A DNA stretch of 64,000 nucleotides, from NCBI GenBank assembly GCA_027493955.1, contig JAOSJT010000001.1, forward strand, positions 1,785,131 through 1,849,130, written 5' to 3'. The stretch is from Bacteroidia bacterium (GTDB lineage: Bacteria > Bacteroidota > Ignavibacteria > SZUA-365). The position numbers were made by a program, and so were the translations under genes. The notes beneath the pieces were generated by a model that was not told the origin of the DNA, did not search any database, and saw nothing but the letters and a program-made list of their open reading frames with translations. This document shows, piece by piece, positions 1 through 9,134 of this stretch; the stretch's first letter is position 1; each line of letters starts with the position of its first letter.

Positions 1-127
1 CGCACGTCGGGAGGAAAGTGGAAAGCGTAGAGCAGAGAGCACGGCCGCGGGAGAGTGCTCCCATCGTGCAGACACCGCACGTCGGGAGGAAAGTGGAAAG
101 CGTAGAGCAGAGAGCACGGCCGCGGGA
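1..127. repeat. 75-bp-period direct repeat, truncated at the window edge
   Basis: Bases 1-52 and 76-127 are identical and separated by a 23-base spacer, giving a period of 75 bp. The array may continue upstream of the window. No coding role is apparent. It lies downstream of the minus-strand membrane protein that ends at 270. Positions 128-269 hold no feature I can name. Confidence 0.85.
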
Positions 128-269
128 ACCCGCGAGTCGTCCAAGCACCTCAGTTCAGCAAGTGCGCGGGTACAGGAGCAAACAAGAGCCAATCACCCGA
201 TGTAGTTCATTGTGCAGACATCCGAAACGCAGCAGCGTGCTCTCCGCTCTCCGCACTCACCCGCTCCTT

Positions 270-2480
270 TCAGGGAAACAACCCGAGTTGCGTGAGTATG
301 TCCGTGGCCTTTTGCGCTTCGCGTGAATTGGGTGCGACGCGACGACACTCCGCGAGCATGAGAACGGCTTCGTCCTTTCTGTTCAATTCCTCAAAGAGGA
401 TCTGCGCCAGCTCGATGTACAGTATCGGGAACGTACGATCGTCCCGCTGCATGGACAGTCGGTAGAATTTCGCCGCATACTCGAATTCCCGCGCCTGATT
501 GTGCAGACGCGCGGCGGCGAGCAGCAGCGCGGCATCCTGTGTCTGTTCGTCAATGGATTGCCGGGCGGCGGCGGCTACCTCGTGCGGCGGCAGGCCCGGC
601 GTGCTGAACGTCAACAGAAGGGCTTCTTCCTTCCACTGCGGAATATGAGGACGGTATTTCTCCAAGTACTCCGCCGCCAGTTCGGCCTCTCCAGACTGGA
701 AGCCATAGAGCAGCGCCTTGGAAGCGTTCTCGCGCAGGATCTGTGCGTCCAGTGCGGCGACGCTGTTGGCGGGGGCCGGTGCGGTATACTCGCGCAGGTA
801 CTGCCCGAACAGCCAGTGGAAATCCTTGCGCCGCAGCTCCGCATCCGTGTTTTCAACGGCAAGCGTCGAGTATTTCGTGTATGTGGTGATTTTCTGTACG
901 CCGGTAGCGGCCATCTCTTTCAAAATGTCGCGCTGCCGGTCGCGGTCGCGCACGGAGTGATAAAACTTCCGCAGATTCTCCAGTCCGGTGTAGGTGTTCA
1001 GCGGGAGCAGCATGTCGCGGTCGCGCTGCAGAGCGTCTTCAAGCCGCGCCGCGGACGCCTCCTCGTCGAGATTGACGCGGAACCAGGTGTACACACTGCC
1101 GAAAGACGTGAGCAGCAACGCGGCCAGGAGTACAGGTAGCGAGATGGATTTCAGCGCGTGCGCGTCGAGCAACAGGAGAATGGTGAAAAACAACAGGCCG
1201 AGCAGCGGGATGGTCATCAGATCCCAGTCGCGCAGCAGCCCGAAGGTGGTGTTGCCGAAGAGCAAAAGCGTCAGCGCTGCGGCGGCCGCGGTGGCGCCGA
1301 AAAGCAGCGCGGGCGATTTCCAGCGCTGACTGCGACGGAATACGATACCCATCACCGGAAGCAGCACGACGAGCACTCCACCATTGAGCAACAACAGGTT
1401 CACTATGTCGAGAATATGCGCAAACGAAAACACGGTGTAGCTCTGCGTCCCCTGCACCATGCCGCGTTCAACCAACTCGGAGGGAAGTAACGAGAGCAGG
1501 TAGGGATTGTACCCCGCGATTCCGCCCGCGACATACAGCACGATAACCGCGGCCGGGGCCAGCAGACTCAATATCAGCGCGGCGCGCGTGAGCGGAAGTG
1601 CGCCACCCTCGCCCCGGTAACGCCAATGAAGCAGCAGAAGCCAGGCCGGAATGAACACCGCCGCCGATGCCCCGAACAGTATGGCTGCGAGCAGGAACAG
1701 GCCGGGCATGATCACCGAAGATCTTTTACGCAACGCCCTTATAGACGCGAGGAAGAACAGTACCGTGAAGGAATAACTGAGCGCGTACAGCTCGATGTAA
1801 CCGAAAAACATCAGCGATGCCGCGCTGAGCAGCGCCGTGGAAACCAGCAGCACGGCAACCGACCGACGTTCGTGCATGCTGAACAGAAAGGCGCCGACAA
1901 GCACGATCACCAGGCCACCCAATCCGAGAACCAGGAAAGGCCAGCGCACATTCTCCGGCTGATAGCTGACCGACAACCAGTGGATGAGCTGTCCCGTCAA
2001 CCACGATGTCGGTTTGATCAAGGCCGTCTGATACCCGGCGTCCGCCGTGATACGGAAAATCTCCGTGGCGTAATACGCACCGTCCCCCAGAAAGGCCCAG
2101 GCCACTTGCTGATACCATGCGAGTGCGAGCAAACCGGCGAGCAGCAGCAACCCGGTGACGAGGCGCGGCCATGCGGCACCCCACGCGGTGCCTCCCGAGA
2201 TCAGACGCATAAGCGCCATGCGCACCGGCGGCACGAGCAGCACGAGCGGCAGGCTGAGCACGGCGACGACGTCCCAGCTCAACGGGAGATACGCCGCATA
2301 ATCCAGTCCCCAGAGCCGCATTGATCCGCCACCAATCAACGTGGCGAGCCCACGAAGCAGCACGAACACGGCGACCGTCGCGAGCAGGATGTGATCCGTG
2401 CGTGACAGGGTGAGGTTTTCGGGTTCCATGCGGCGTTTCTCGCTTGCCGCGGCGCTTTTATTCTCTTTCGGTTTGGCCAT
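270..2480 (-). CDS. Polytopic membrane protein with C-terminal TPR-like tail
   Basis: About 736 aa. The first two thirds is a run of roughly a dozen hydrophobic segments with short loops. The last third is soluble and helical, with TPR-like spacing (alternating Ala/Leu/Tyr helices ending in a DEAVLML...APNSREA pattern). The arrangement of many membrane helices plus a TPR tail resembles GT-C-fold glycosyltransferase-like proteins of Bacteroidota, but I see no catalytic signature and do not assign a reaction. The ORF opens at a TTG (2567). I prefer the ATG at 2480, which is followed by a charged Lys/Glu stretch before the first membrane helix. It is monocistronic as far as can be seen. The identity is unrecognised, although the gene itself is clear from its length and hydrophobicity pattern. 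Confidence 0.75.
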   Translation of the reverse strand: MAKPKENKSAAASEKRRMEPENLTLSRTDHILLATVAVFVLLRGLATLIGGGSMRLWGLDYAAYLPLSWDVVAVLSLPLVLLVPPVRMALMRLISGGTAWGAAWPRLVTGLLLLAGLLALAWYQQVAWAFLGDGAYYATEIFRITADAGYQTALIKPTSWLTGQLIHWLSVSYQPENVRWPFLVLGLGGLVIVLVGAFLFSMHERRSVAVLLVSTALLSAASLMFFGYIELYALSYSFTVLFFLASIRALRKRSSVIMPGLFLLAAILFGASAAVFIPAWLLLLHWRYRGEGGALPLTRAALILSLLAPAAVIVLYVAGGIAGYNPYLLSLLPSELVERGMVQGTQSYTVFSFAHILDIVNLLLLNGGVLVVLLPVMGIVFRRSQRWKSPALLFGATAAAAALTLLLFGNTTFGLLRDWDLMTIPLLGLLFFTILLLLDAHALKSISLPVLLAALLLTSFGSVYTWFRVNLDEEASAARLEDALQRDRDMLLPLNTYTGLENLRKFYHSVRDRDRQRDILKEMAATGVQKITTYTKYSTLAVENTDAELRRKDFHWLFGQYLREYTAPAPANSVAALDAQILRENASKALLYGFQSGEAELAAEYLEKYRPHIPQWKEEALLLTFSTPGLPPHEVAAAARQSIDEQTQDAALLLAAARLHNQAREFEYAAKFYRLSMQRDDRTFPILYIELAQILFEELNRKDEAVLMLAECRRVAPNSREAQKATDILTQLGLFP

Positions 2481-2596
2481 AAGGACTGCCTGCGGTGTAT
2501 GCTCGGGATGTGCAAAATGTCGGTTCTGAACAATTCGTAAGTTATTGCCGCGATGCATGAGAGACAAATTGCATGGCCGGGGACGCGTGATGGTGG

Positions 2597-3110
2597 TTGC
2601 GCACGGCGGCGAGGGTAGTCCCCTCCCATGACATCGAGGGTGTAGTGCGCGAAAAGACAGCCAACCTCGTCACCTTCCGTCATATTAGCAGTCCGCACAG
2701 GCGGATTGGTGGGCACACTTCTTATGACATCGAGGCGGGACCTACTTTTCTCGTACGTTTCGGAACGAATCATGCTTCGAGACGCCACCGGACAACGTTG
2801 GAGCATCACCTTGAGATTTTGCCGCGGTTCAGCCTGAGGCTGATCAGCATGACGAGCTTAGTTGGCGCCGATTCGGAACCCGATGTCATGCCTGAAATGG
2901 ACCGGTTTCCGCCCAGGCGGATTGGTGGGCACACTCAGGGTGACCGTGTTTGCGTCGATTTCTTCAAACCAATGTCACACTCGATATAAACCGTCAGCCT
3001 CAGGCTGATGGTTACCCGACTCAACGTGACGATTTTTGTTCGCATTTTTTTAATGTCACACGCGATATACACCAGTGTCCGCCACGACGGATTGCGGGTC
3101 ACACCTGGCG
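2597..3110. repeat. Intergenic cluster of REP-like palindromes
   Basis: The roughly 730-bp gap between the membrane protein and mrpA contains several related palindromic units. Three copies of a GC-rich hairpin with core TCCGCC(N2)GGCGGATTG followed by GGGCACAC or GGTCACAC lie at 2691-2719, 2905-2935 and 3075-3104. Two copies of CAGCCT(G/C)AGGCTGAT lie at 2830-2846 and 2994-3010. Two copies of AATGTCACAC(T/G)CGATATA lie near 2971 and 3053. The short ORFs across it show no family pattern and overlap the palindromes. The unit could form RNA hairpins that protect or terminate the flanking transcripts, which is an inference. Confidence 0.7.
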
Positions 3111-3209
3111 TCCTGAAACGAAATTCGATGCGTAACTGTTGTAATTTATTGTCCGGGTATTGATGTCCATTTGTTCAGCAACGTAACGTATCCGATTCAA
3201 GCAGTTCAC

Positions 3210-5519
3210 ATGATTCTGTCCGGCATTCTTACGGTTTTTCTCCTCGCCGCTCTTGCGCCCCTGCTGCACCGTGTGCTGCGGAACAAGACAGGCATAGTGT
3301 TGGCGATACTGCCCGCAGGGTTTTCCGTGTGGATTGTGTGGGCGATGGTCGGCGGTGCGTCGGACGCCCTGCCTTTGGAGTCGTGGGAATGGGTGCCGTC
3401 GCTCGGCTTTGTTCTGAGCTTCCGGCCGGACGGACTGAGTCTGCTTTTCGCGCTGCTCATCAGCGGTATCGGCGCCATCGTGCTCGTGTACGGCGGTGGT
3501 TACCTCAAGGGGCACAGAGATCTCGGCCGCTTTTACGCTTTCCTCTTTCTCTTCATGGGTTCGATGCTCGGTGTGGTGCTGTCCGACAATCTCCTGGTGC
3601 TGTTCGTATTCTGGGAACTGACCGGCGTCGCATCGTATCTGCTCATCGGCTATTACCATGAGAAGGAAGAATCCCGGAAATCCGCTCTTCAGGCCTTGCT
3701 CATCACAGGTGCCGGAGGACTCACCCTGCTCGGCGGCATCATTCTTCTCAGTATCGCCGGAGGAGGATTTTCCATCACGGACCTCGTGAGCAAGGCCGGC
3801 GACATCCGTTCGCACGCTCTGTATCTTCCCGCCCTGCTTCTGATTCTGATCGGGGCGTTCACGAAGTCCGCCCAGGTACCCTTTCATTTCTGGCTTCCCG
3901 GCGCGATGGCCGCGCCGGCGCCGGTGAGCGCGTATCTGCATTCCGCGACCATGGTCAAGGCGGGCGTTTTCCTCCTCGCGCGTCTGACACCCGTGCTGGG
4001 CTACACCGCCGAGTGGCATTACCTGGTGACGCTCGCCGGTGCGGCCACGATGATCGTTGGTGCGGTGATCGCCTACACGCAGACCGACCTGAAGCGCCTG
4101 CTCGCGTTTTCGACCGTCAGTGCATTGGGGACGCTGGTGATGCTGCTGGGTATCGGCACCGAACTGGCGGCGAAAGCGGCCATGGTGTTTCTCGTGGTGC
4201 ATTCGCTGTACAAAGGCGCGCTGTTCATGGTGGCCGGAAGCATCGATCACGAGGCGGGGACGCGGGACGTTCGTTCGCTGCGGGGATTGATACACGTGAT
4301 GCCGATGACAGGCATCGCCGCGGGACTTGCCGCGCTTTCCATGACGGGCTTCCCTCCCCTGCTCGGCTTCATCAGCAAAGAGCTTATGTACGAAGCGAAA
4401 ATGCAGGCGCCCGACGCTTCGCTGCTGATACTGACCCTGGGTGTCGCGGCAAACGCGCTCACCATAGCCGTGGCCCTCATGGTGGGGATTCGGCCGTTCC
4501 TCGGCAAGGCGGATCAGGTGCCCGCGGGCACACACGAGGGCTATCCCTCGCTGTGGGCCGGTCCGCTGTTTATGGGATTCGCCGGTCTTTTATTTGGCCT
4601 CTTCCCCGATCTGATCGCGGGACCGGTGCTCTCCCCCGCCGTGGCCGCCATACGCGCGGAGCATGTCGCGCTGGAACTCCATCTCTGGCACGGCATCAAT
4701 CCCGTGCTGCTGCTCAGCATCGCGACGGTGATCCTGGGCGTCGCGCTGTACGCGTTGCGCGAGAAAAGCCGTTTGCTCGCCGGGACCTGGGCGCCTCCGC
4801 AGCGCCTGCGGCCCGGCGCAGTGTATCAGCGCGCGGTGGCGCACCTTCCCGCCTTGGCGGCACGACTCGCCGGCACGCTGCAAAGCGGCTATCTGCGCAC
4901 CTATCTGGTCATCGTCCTCTCCGCGTTCATCGTGCTCATGGGCACGGCGCTGCTGCGCCTGCACGCATGGCCCGTGATGGACGGCTTCGATGACGTAACG
5001 CCCTTCGAATGGGGTCTGGTGCTGCTCATGCTGGCGGCGATACTCGTCGTACTGTTTTCCCGCACGCGTCTCGCCGCACTCGCGGGATTGGGCATCGTGG
5101 GATACGGCATTGCGGTAATTTTCATCTTTTATGGCGCGGCGGACCTCGCCATTACGCAAATTCTCATCGAAACACTCACGGTCATCATTTTCGTCCTCGT
5201 GGTGTATCATCTTCCGCAGTTCACGCATCGCTCCCCCAACGCGACACGGGTGCGCGACGGCGTTATCGCGGTGTTTTCCGGCGGCATCGTGACCGCGCTG
5301 GCCCTGCTCGCGGCGGATGTGCAGCTCTTTCCCTCCATCGCCGAGTCCTTCGCGCAGAAAAGTCTGACCGAAGGATTCGGAAGAAATGTGGTGAATGTGA
5401 TTCTTGTGGATTTTCGCGCGCTTGATACGCTCGGTGAGATTACCGTGCTCGCCGTAGCGGCCGTCGGAGTCTTTGCGCTGATCCGTTTGCGTCCGCTGAA
5501 AAAGGAGGAAGGAAAGTGA
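3210..5519 (+). CDS. mrpA: Mrp Na+/H+ antiporter subunit A
   Basis: The large NuoL-like subunit of the Mrp cation/proton antiporter, located in the inner membrane; about 769 aa, normal for MrpA with its fused MrpB-like (DUF4040) tail. Visible features are the proton-antiporter core with Glu136 in an FWELTG motif, Lys219 in AFTKSAQ and Lys250 in SATMVKAG, followed by a C-terminal region with additional helices (around residues 560-760). The open frame extends back to a TTG at 3171, but the ATG at 3210 gives the usual MrpA N-terminus, starting directly with the first membrane helix. It is the first gene of mrpABCDEFG, and its stop overlaps the mrpB GTG. The operon expels Na+ (or K+) using the proton gradient and supports alkaline or salt tolerance. 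Mrp identity rather than complex I is fixed by the downstream E, F and G genes. Confidence 0.95.
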   Translation: MILSGILTVFLLAALAPLLHRVLRNKTGIVLAILPAGFSVWIVWAMVGGASDALPLESWEWVPSLGFVLSFRPDGLSLLFALLISGIGAIVLVYGGGYLKGHRDLGRFYAFLFLFMGSMLGVVLSDNLLVLFVFWELTGVASYLLIGYYHEKEESRKSALQALLITGAGGLTLLGGIILLSIAGGGFSITDLVSKAGDIRSHALYLPALLLILIGAFTKSAQVPFHFWLPGAMAAPAPVSAYLHSATMVKAGVFLLARLTPVLGYTAEWHYLVTLAGAATMIVGAVIAYTQTDLKRLLAFSTVSALGTLVMLLGIGTELAAKAAMVFLVVHSLYKGALFMVAGSIDHEAGTRDVRSLRGLIHVMPMTGIAAGLAALSMTGFPPLLGFISKELMYEAKMQAPDASLLILTLGVAANALTIAVALMVGIRPFLGKADQVPAGTHEGYPSLWAGPLFMGFAGLLFGLFPDLIAGPVLSPAVAAIRAEHVALELHLWHGINPVLLLSIATVILGVALYALREKSRLLAGTWAPPQRLRPGAVYQRAVAHLPALAARLAGTLQSGYLRTYLVIVLSAFIVLMGTALLRLHAWPVMDGFDDVTPFEWGLVLLMLAAILVVLFSRTRLAALAGLGIVGYGIAVIFIFYGAADLAITQILIETLTVIIFVLVVYHLPQFTHRSPNATRVRDGVIAVFSGGIVTALALLAADVQLFPSIAESFAQKSLTEGFGRNVVNVILVDFRALDTLGEITVLAVAAVGVFALIRLRPLKKEEGK

Positions 5520-5947
5520 ATTCCGTCATCCTCCGCATCGCCGCGCGCCATCTCACGCTCATGCTCCTGCTCGCATCGGTCATCCTGCTGCTGCGCGGAC
5601 ACAACGCGCCGGGCGGCGGCTTTATCGGCGGATTGCTCGCGGCCTCCGCCGTGGCCCTGCGCGCCATGGCCTGCGGTGTGGACGACGCGCGCCGGCTGCT
5701 GCGCTTCGATCCCCGCACGCTGATCAACGGCGGATTGCTCGTGGCGCTGAGCAGCGGATTGCCGGCACTGTTCTCGGACCAGCCGTTCATGACGGGGATG
5801 TGGATAGTCCCGGAACTGCCGCTGATCGGCGCGCTCCCGCTCGGGACGCCGCTATGGTTCGATCTGGGCGTGTACTTCGCCGTGATCGGTTTTACGCTGA
5901 CGATCTTTTTCACGCTGGCCGAGGCGCCGGGAGAGAAACAGACATGA
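5516..5947 (+). CDS. mrpB: Mrp antiporter subunit B
   Basis: 143 aa membrane protein of the MnhB/MrpB family. The diagnostic [12 protein letters not shown] segment falls at residues 28-39 between the first helices, and four hydrophobic segments are visible. The GTG start overlaps the mrpA stop (GTGA), so translation is probably coupled. It is a structural subunit of the membrane antiporter complex and is ordered between A and C as in other seven-gene mrp operons. Confidence 0.95.
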   Translation: MNSVILRIAARHLTLMLLLASVILLLRGHNAPGGGFIGGLLAASAVALRAMACGVDDARRLLRFDPRTLINGGLLVALSSGLPALFSDQPFMTGMWIVPELPLIGALPLGTPLWFDLGVYFAVIGFTLTIFFTLAEAPGEKQT

Positions 5948-6291
5948 CTATCCTTCTCTCCATATTGAGCGGCGCACTGTTCGCGGCGGGCGTGTATCTG
6001 TTGCTGCGGCGCAATCTGATCCGCATCGTGCTCGGTCTCATTTTCATCGGACATGCGGCGAATCTGCTCATCCTGCTGTCGGACGGCCTGAGCAAGGCCG
6101 CGCCGCCGATTATCGCGCAAGGGCGGCAGGTGCTCGAGCCACCGTACGCGGATCCTCTGCCACAGGCGCTGATTCTGACCGCCATCGTCATCAGTTTCGG
6201 CGTGTTCGCGTTTTTTCTCGTGCTCATCAAGCGCAGCTATCAGGTGCGCGGCAGCGACGACATCGATCAGTTCCGGGAGAGCGGCACATGA
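5944..6291 (+). CDS. mrpC: Mrp antiporter subunit C (NuoK-like)
   Basis: 115 aa, three membrane helices, homologous to complex I NuoK. The family pattern [14 protein letters not shown] and the helix [16 protein letters not shown] are visible. The ATG overlaps the mrpB stop by four bases (ATGA). The longer frame that opens at 5800 is an extension into mrpB and is not the real start. The product forms part of the proton or ion path of the Mrp complex. Confidence 0.95.
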   Translation: MTILLSILSGALFAAGVYLLLRRNLIRIVLGLIFIGHAANLLILLSDGLSKAAPPIIAQGRQVLEPPYADPLPQALILTAIVISFGVFAFFLVLIKRSYQVRGSDDIDQFRESGT

Positions 6292-7790
6292 TGCTCATGC
6301 TCCCCATACTGCTGCCATTGGCCGGTGCCGCGCTGTCGTCGCTTCTGCGGGCACGCATGCTTGCGCAGCATATCATCGCCGGAGTGGTCACTGCGGGCAT
6401 GCTTCTGGTGAGCGTACTCCTGCTGCACCGCGTGCAGAGCGAAGGCATACAGGTGCTGCAGGTCGGCGGCTGGGATCCCCCCTTCGGCATTACGCTCGTC
6501 GCGGACACGTTTTCGGCATTGATGCTGCTGTTGACCGCGCTGCTCGGCTTTGCCGTGACGGTGTATTCCTTCGCGGGTATTGACGAGCAGCGGAAGCAGC
6601 ACGGCTATTTCCGTTTGCTGCTCGTCCTGCTGATGGGTGTATCCGGTGCGTTTCTCACCGGCGATCTGTTCAATCTCTACGTCTGGTTCGAGGTCATGCT
6701 CATCGCATCCTTCGTGCTGATGGTGCTGGGCAGCGAGCGCGCACAGCTCGAAGGAGCGATCAAATATGTGACGATGAACTTGCTGGCATCGGTGCTGTTT
6801 CTGATCGGCATCGGCGTGCTGTACGGCAAAACGGGATCGCTGAATTTCGCCGATCTCGCCGTACGCCTGAGCAGCAATCCCCAGGGAGCGCTGGTGAACG
6901 TCTCGGCCGTGCTCTTCCTCATCGCCTTCGGTATCAAGGCGGCGGTCTTTCCCTTCTTTTTCTGGCTGCCGGATTCCTATCATGTGCCGCCTCCTGCCGT
7001 CACGGCCATATTTTCCGGCCTGCTCACCAAGGTCGGCATATACGCGACATTACGGACTTTTTCCACCATTTTCGTGCACGATCAGGGCTTCACGCAGCCG
7101 TACTTCCTTATCGTCGCGGGACTGACCATGGTGATCGGCGTGCTCGGCGCCGTCGCGCAGGGCGAGATGCGGCGGCTGCTCTCGTTTCACATCATCAGTC
7201 AGATCGGCTACGCGATGATGGGTATAGGGATATTCACCGGGGCCGCGCTTTCGGGCGTGCTGTATTTTACCCTACATGTCGCCATAGCGAAAGCGGGGTT
7301 GTTCCTCGTCGCGGGATACATACTCGCGGTACACGGAAGCACGACGCTGAAGGACCTCGGCGGTCTGCTCCGCTCTTCGCCCTTCGTCGCCATACTTTTT
7401 CTCATCCTCGCGCTGGCGCTTGCGGGACTGCCGCCGCTGTCCGGCTTCTTCGCGAAATACGCGCTGATACAGGCGGGGCTTGAAGCCGGCAGTTATGTGA
7501 TAGTCGCGACGGCGCTGGCCGTGAGCGTGTTGACGCTGTTCTCCATGACGAAAATCTGGGGCGAGGCCTTCTGGCGCGAGCGCGACGGCGACGCGGCCCC
7601 AAGCGCCGGAGCCCGCACGCTGCGGAGAGGAGACAGCTGGCTGCTCATCGCGCCCATCGTACTGCTCGCGCTATGCACCGTGGCGATGGGCGTGGGCGCG
7701 CAGTACGTGTTCGATCTCACCGACCAGGCCGCGCGCGAGTTGATCGATCCGGCACGGTACATCCACACCATACGCGGAGCATTGCCATGA
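6288..7790 (+). CDS. mrpD: Mrp antiporter subunit D (NuoM/N-like)
   Basis: 500 aa, the second antiporter-like subunit, with the fold of NuoM/NuoN. Glu135 sits in a VWFEVML motif and conserved lysines follow in IKAAVFPFFFWLPDSY and GLLTKVG. About 14 hydrophobic segments are visible. It starts at an ATG overlapping the mrpC stop (ATGA) and ends overlapping mrpE, so the operon is fully translationally coupled. It is of ordinary length and composition for the family. Confidence 0.95.
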   Translation: MMLMLPILLPLAGAALSSLLRARMLAQHIIAGVVTAGMLLVSVLLLHRVQSEGIQVLQVGGWDPPFGITLVADTFSALMLLLTALLGFAVTVYSFAGIDEQRKQHGYFRLLLVLLMGVSGAFLTGDLFNLYVWFEVMLIASFVLMVLGSERAQLEGAIKYVTMNLLASVLFLIGIGVLYGKTGSLNFADLAVRLSSNPQGALVNVSAVLFLIAFGIKAAVFPFFFWLPDSYHVPPPAVTAIFSGLLTKVGIYATLRTFSTIFVHDQGFTQPYFLIVAGLTMVIGVLGAVAQGEMRRLLSFHIISQIGYAMMGIGIFTGAALSGVLYFTLHVAIAKAGLFLVAGYILAVHGSTTLKDLGGLLRSSPFVAILFLILALALAGLPPLSGFFAKYALIQAGLEAGSYVIVATALAVSVLTLFSMTKIWGEAFWRERDGDAAPSAGARTLRRGDSWLLIAPIVLLALCTVAMGVGAQYVFDLTDQAARELIDPARYIHTIRGALP

Positions 7791-8137
7791 CGTTGTTTCG
7801 CTTGCTGACGCCCCGCAGATTGTGGAAGGCCCTGCTGTTCGCGATTTTTTACATCGAGGAGATGATACTCTCGAATTTCCGCGTCGCCCACGACGTGCTC
7901 ACGCCGCGCGATCATTTCCGGCCGGGTATCGTCGCGATACGGCTGCCCGAACTGAGCGATGTACAGCTCATCGTGCTGACCAATCTCGTGACGATGACGC
8001 CCGGCACGATAAGCATGGAAGTGACGTACGACAGACGGACCTTGTACATACACAGCATGTACATCGAGGATCCCGAGACGTTGCGCAGACAGATTTGTCA
8101 GGATTACATCACACGCATACGGGAGATCGTCCCATGA
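7787..8137 (+). CDS. mrpE: Mrp antiporter subunit E
   Basis: 116 aa; two N-terminal membrane segments and a soluble C-terminal domain. Family signatures are LTNLVTMTPGT and the terminal YIEDPE segment. MrpE (MnhE/PhaE) is specific to Mrp and related hydrogenase complexes, and it separates this operon from complex I. It is somewhat shorter than the roughly 158 aa Bacillus protein. The start overlaps mrpD (ATGA). Confidence 0.93.
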   Translation: MTLFRLLTPRRLWKALLFAIFYIEEMILSNFRVAHDVLTPRDHFRPGIVAIRLPELSDVQLIVLTNLVTMTPGTISMEVTYDRRTLYIHSMYIEDPETLRRQICQDYITRIREIVP

Positions 8138-8418
8138 CGGAAGCGCCGTCCCCCCTGCTGCACACCGCCGCCACTATAGCGCTGGTGATACTGATGCTCT
8201 CGCTCGCCCTGGCGTTATGGCGGCTGGCGCGCGGCCCTGCCTTGCCGGACCGTGTGGTAACATTGGATCTTGTCGCCTCCATCGTGCTCGGGATCATTGC
8301 GGCATACAGCGTGCTGAGCGGAGTCGCGATATTTCTGAACGCCGCCGTGCTCCTGGCGCTCATCGCTTTTTTGGGCACGGTGGCATTCGCGCGCTATCTC
8401 GAGCGGGGTGTGAAATGA
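8134..8418 (+). CDS. mrpF: Mrp antiporter subunit F
   Basis: 94 aa with three membrane helices. The LARGPALPDRVVTLD segment is typical of MrpF/PhaF. The ATG at 8134 overlaps the mrpE stop (ATGA), and the open frame upstream of it is a read-through into mrpE. It is a small structural subunit of the antiporter complex. Confidence 0.93.
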   Translation: MTEAPSPLLHTAATIALVILMLSLALALWRLARGPALPDRVVTLDLVASIVLGIIAAYSVLSGVAIFLNAAVLLALIAFLGTVAFARYLERGVK

Positions 8419-8759
8419 TACCGGACATCATTGTGGCCGTACTGCTTCTGGGCGGCGCTGTCTTTTTCTTCACCTCCGCGCTGGGCACGCTGCGCTTCCC
8501 GGATCTGTACATACGCATGCACGCGGCCACCAAGGGCGGGGCCTTCGGCGCCGTGCTGATGTTGCTGGGCGTGGCGATGTATTTCCGCGACTGGTGGGTG
8601 GGCCTCGAAGTGCTGCTCGTGATACTCTTCATTTTCATGACCGCCCCCGTCGCCGGCCACATGATATCCCGCGCCGCTTATCTGCTCAAAACCCCCATGT
8701 GGGAAGGCACCGTGCTGGACGAGTGGAAGAAGGACATGGAAACGCGCAAGAGGGAGTGA
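8415..8759 (+). CDS. mrpG: Mrp antiporter subunit G
   Basis: 114 aa and the last gene of the operon. The family pattern is GTLRFPDLYIRMHAATKGG, followed by two more helices and a charged C-terminus. The ATG overlaps the mrpF stop (ATGA). The GC-rich, tightly packed mrp operon ends here, and the composition changes to AT-rich within about 100 bp downstream. Confidence 0.95.
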   Translation: MIPDIIVAVLLLGGAVFFFTSALGTLRFPDLYIRMHAATKGGAFGAVLMLLGVAMYFRDWWVGLEVLLVILFIFMTAPVAGHMISRAAYLLKTPMWEGTVLDEWKKDMETRKRE

Positions 8760-9134
8760 CGCGCGGGGTGATCGGTGCGGGGGGGGGATGGGGTAGCGCG
8801 GATGTCCGGGGAGATTTGGTTCGCGGGGGCATGCCGGAAGATCCTCGGATAGCAAGTGTTATAATCATCCATTAAGATGCGTATTCGTCAGCTAAATCTG
8901 AGTGTTTAGCCATTTTCGGATAACTTTTCGTCGAGAGGGATATGCAGAATGAGACGACTAAAGTCATCCAGTGCCTTATGACGCTTTCATTATTCACTAT
9001 TCAGCTTAATGATCTCTGTCATGAGGTGAACCAAGTCAAATTCTAAGAGATTACTGTGCGAGTTCTATTGACCTGACGTTGATCATCTCGTCAACAAAAA
9101 TCGTACATTAACCATGCATGTTTTTAATTATACC
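8760..9134. other. Boundary between mrp operon and defence island
   Basis: No gene seen. The first about 90 bp is GC-rich, with a run of nine G around 8779. From about 8850 the DNA becomes clearly AT-rich and stays so into the neighbouring minus-strand ATPase. A short inverted repeat (GCTAAA at 8891, TTTAGC at 8905) could be a weak hairpin downstream of the convergent defence operon. No integrase, tRNA or obvious attachment repeat is visible. Confidence 0.6.

Noticed and set aside
2597-2989. Plus-strand 130-codon open frame
   Set aside because: It runs across the REP-like palindromes; the protein sequence only reflects the repeats.
3099-4535. Long minus-strand open frame inside mrpA
   Set aside because: Composition is His/Arg/Glu-rich low-complexity, typical of the antisense of a hydrophobic gene. 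mrpA is certain.
3210-8759. Complex I or membrane hydrogenase subunits
   Set aside because: A-to-G order with MrpE, MrpF and MrpG and no Fe-S or catalytic subunits identifies an Mrp antiporter.
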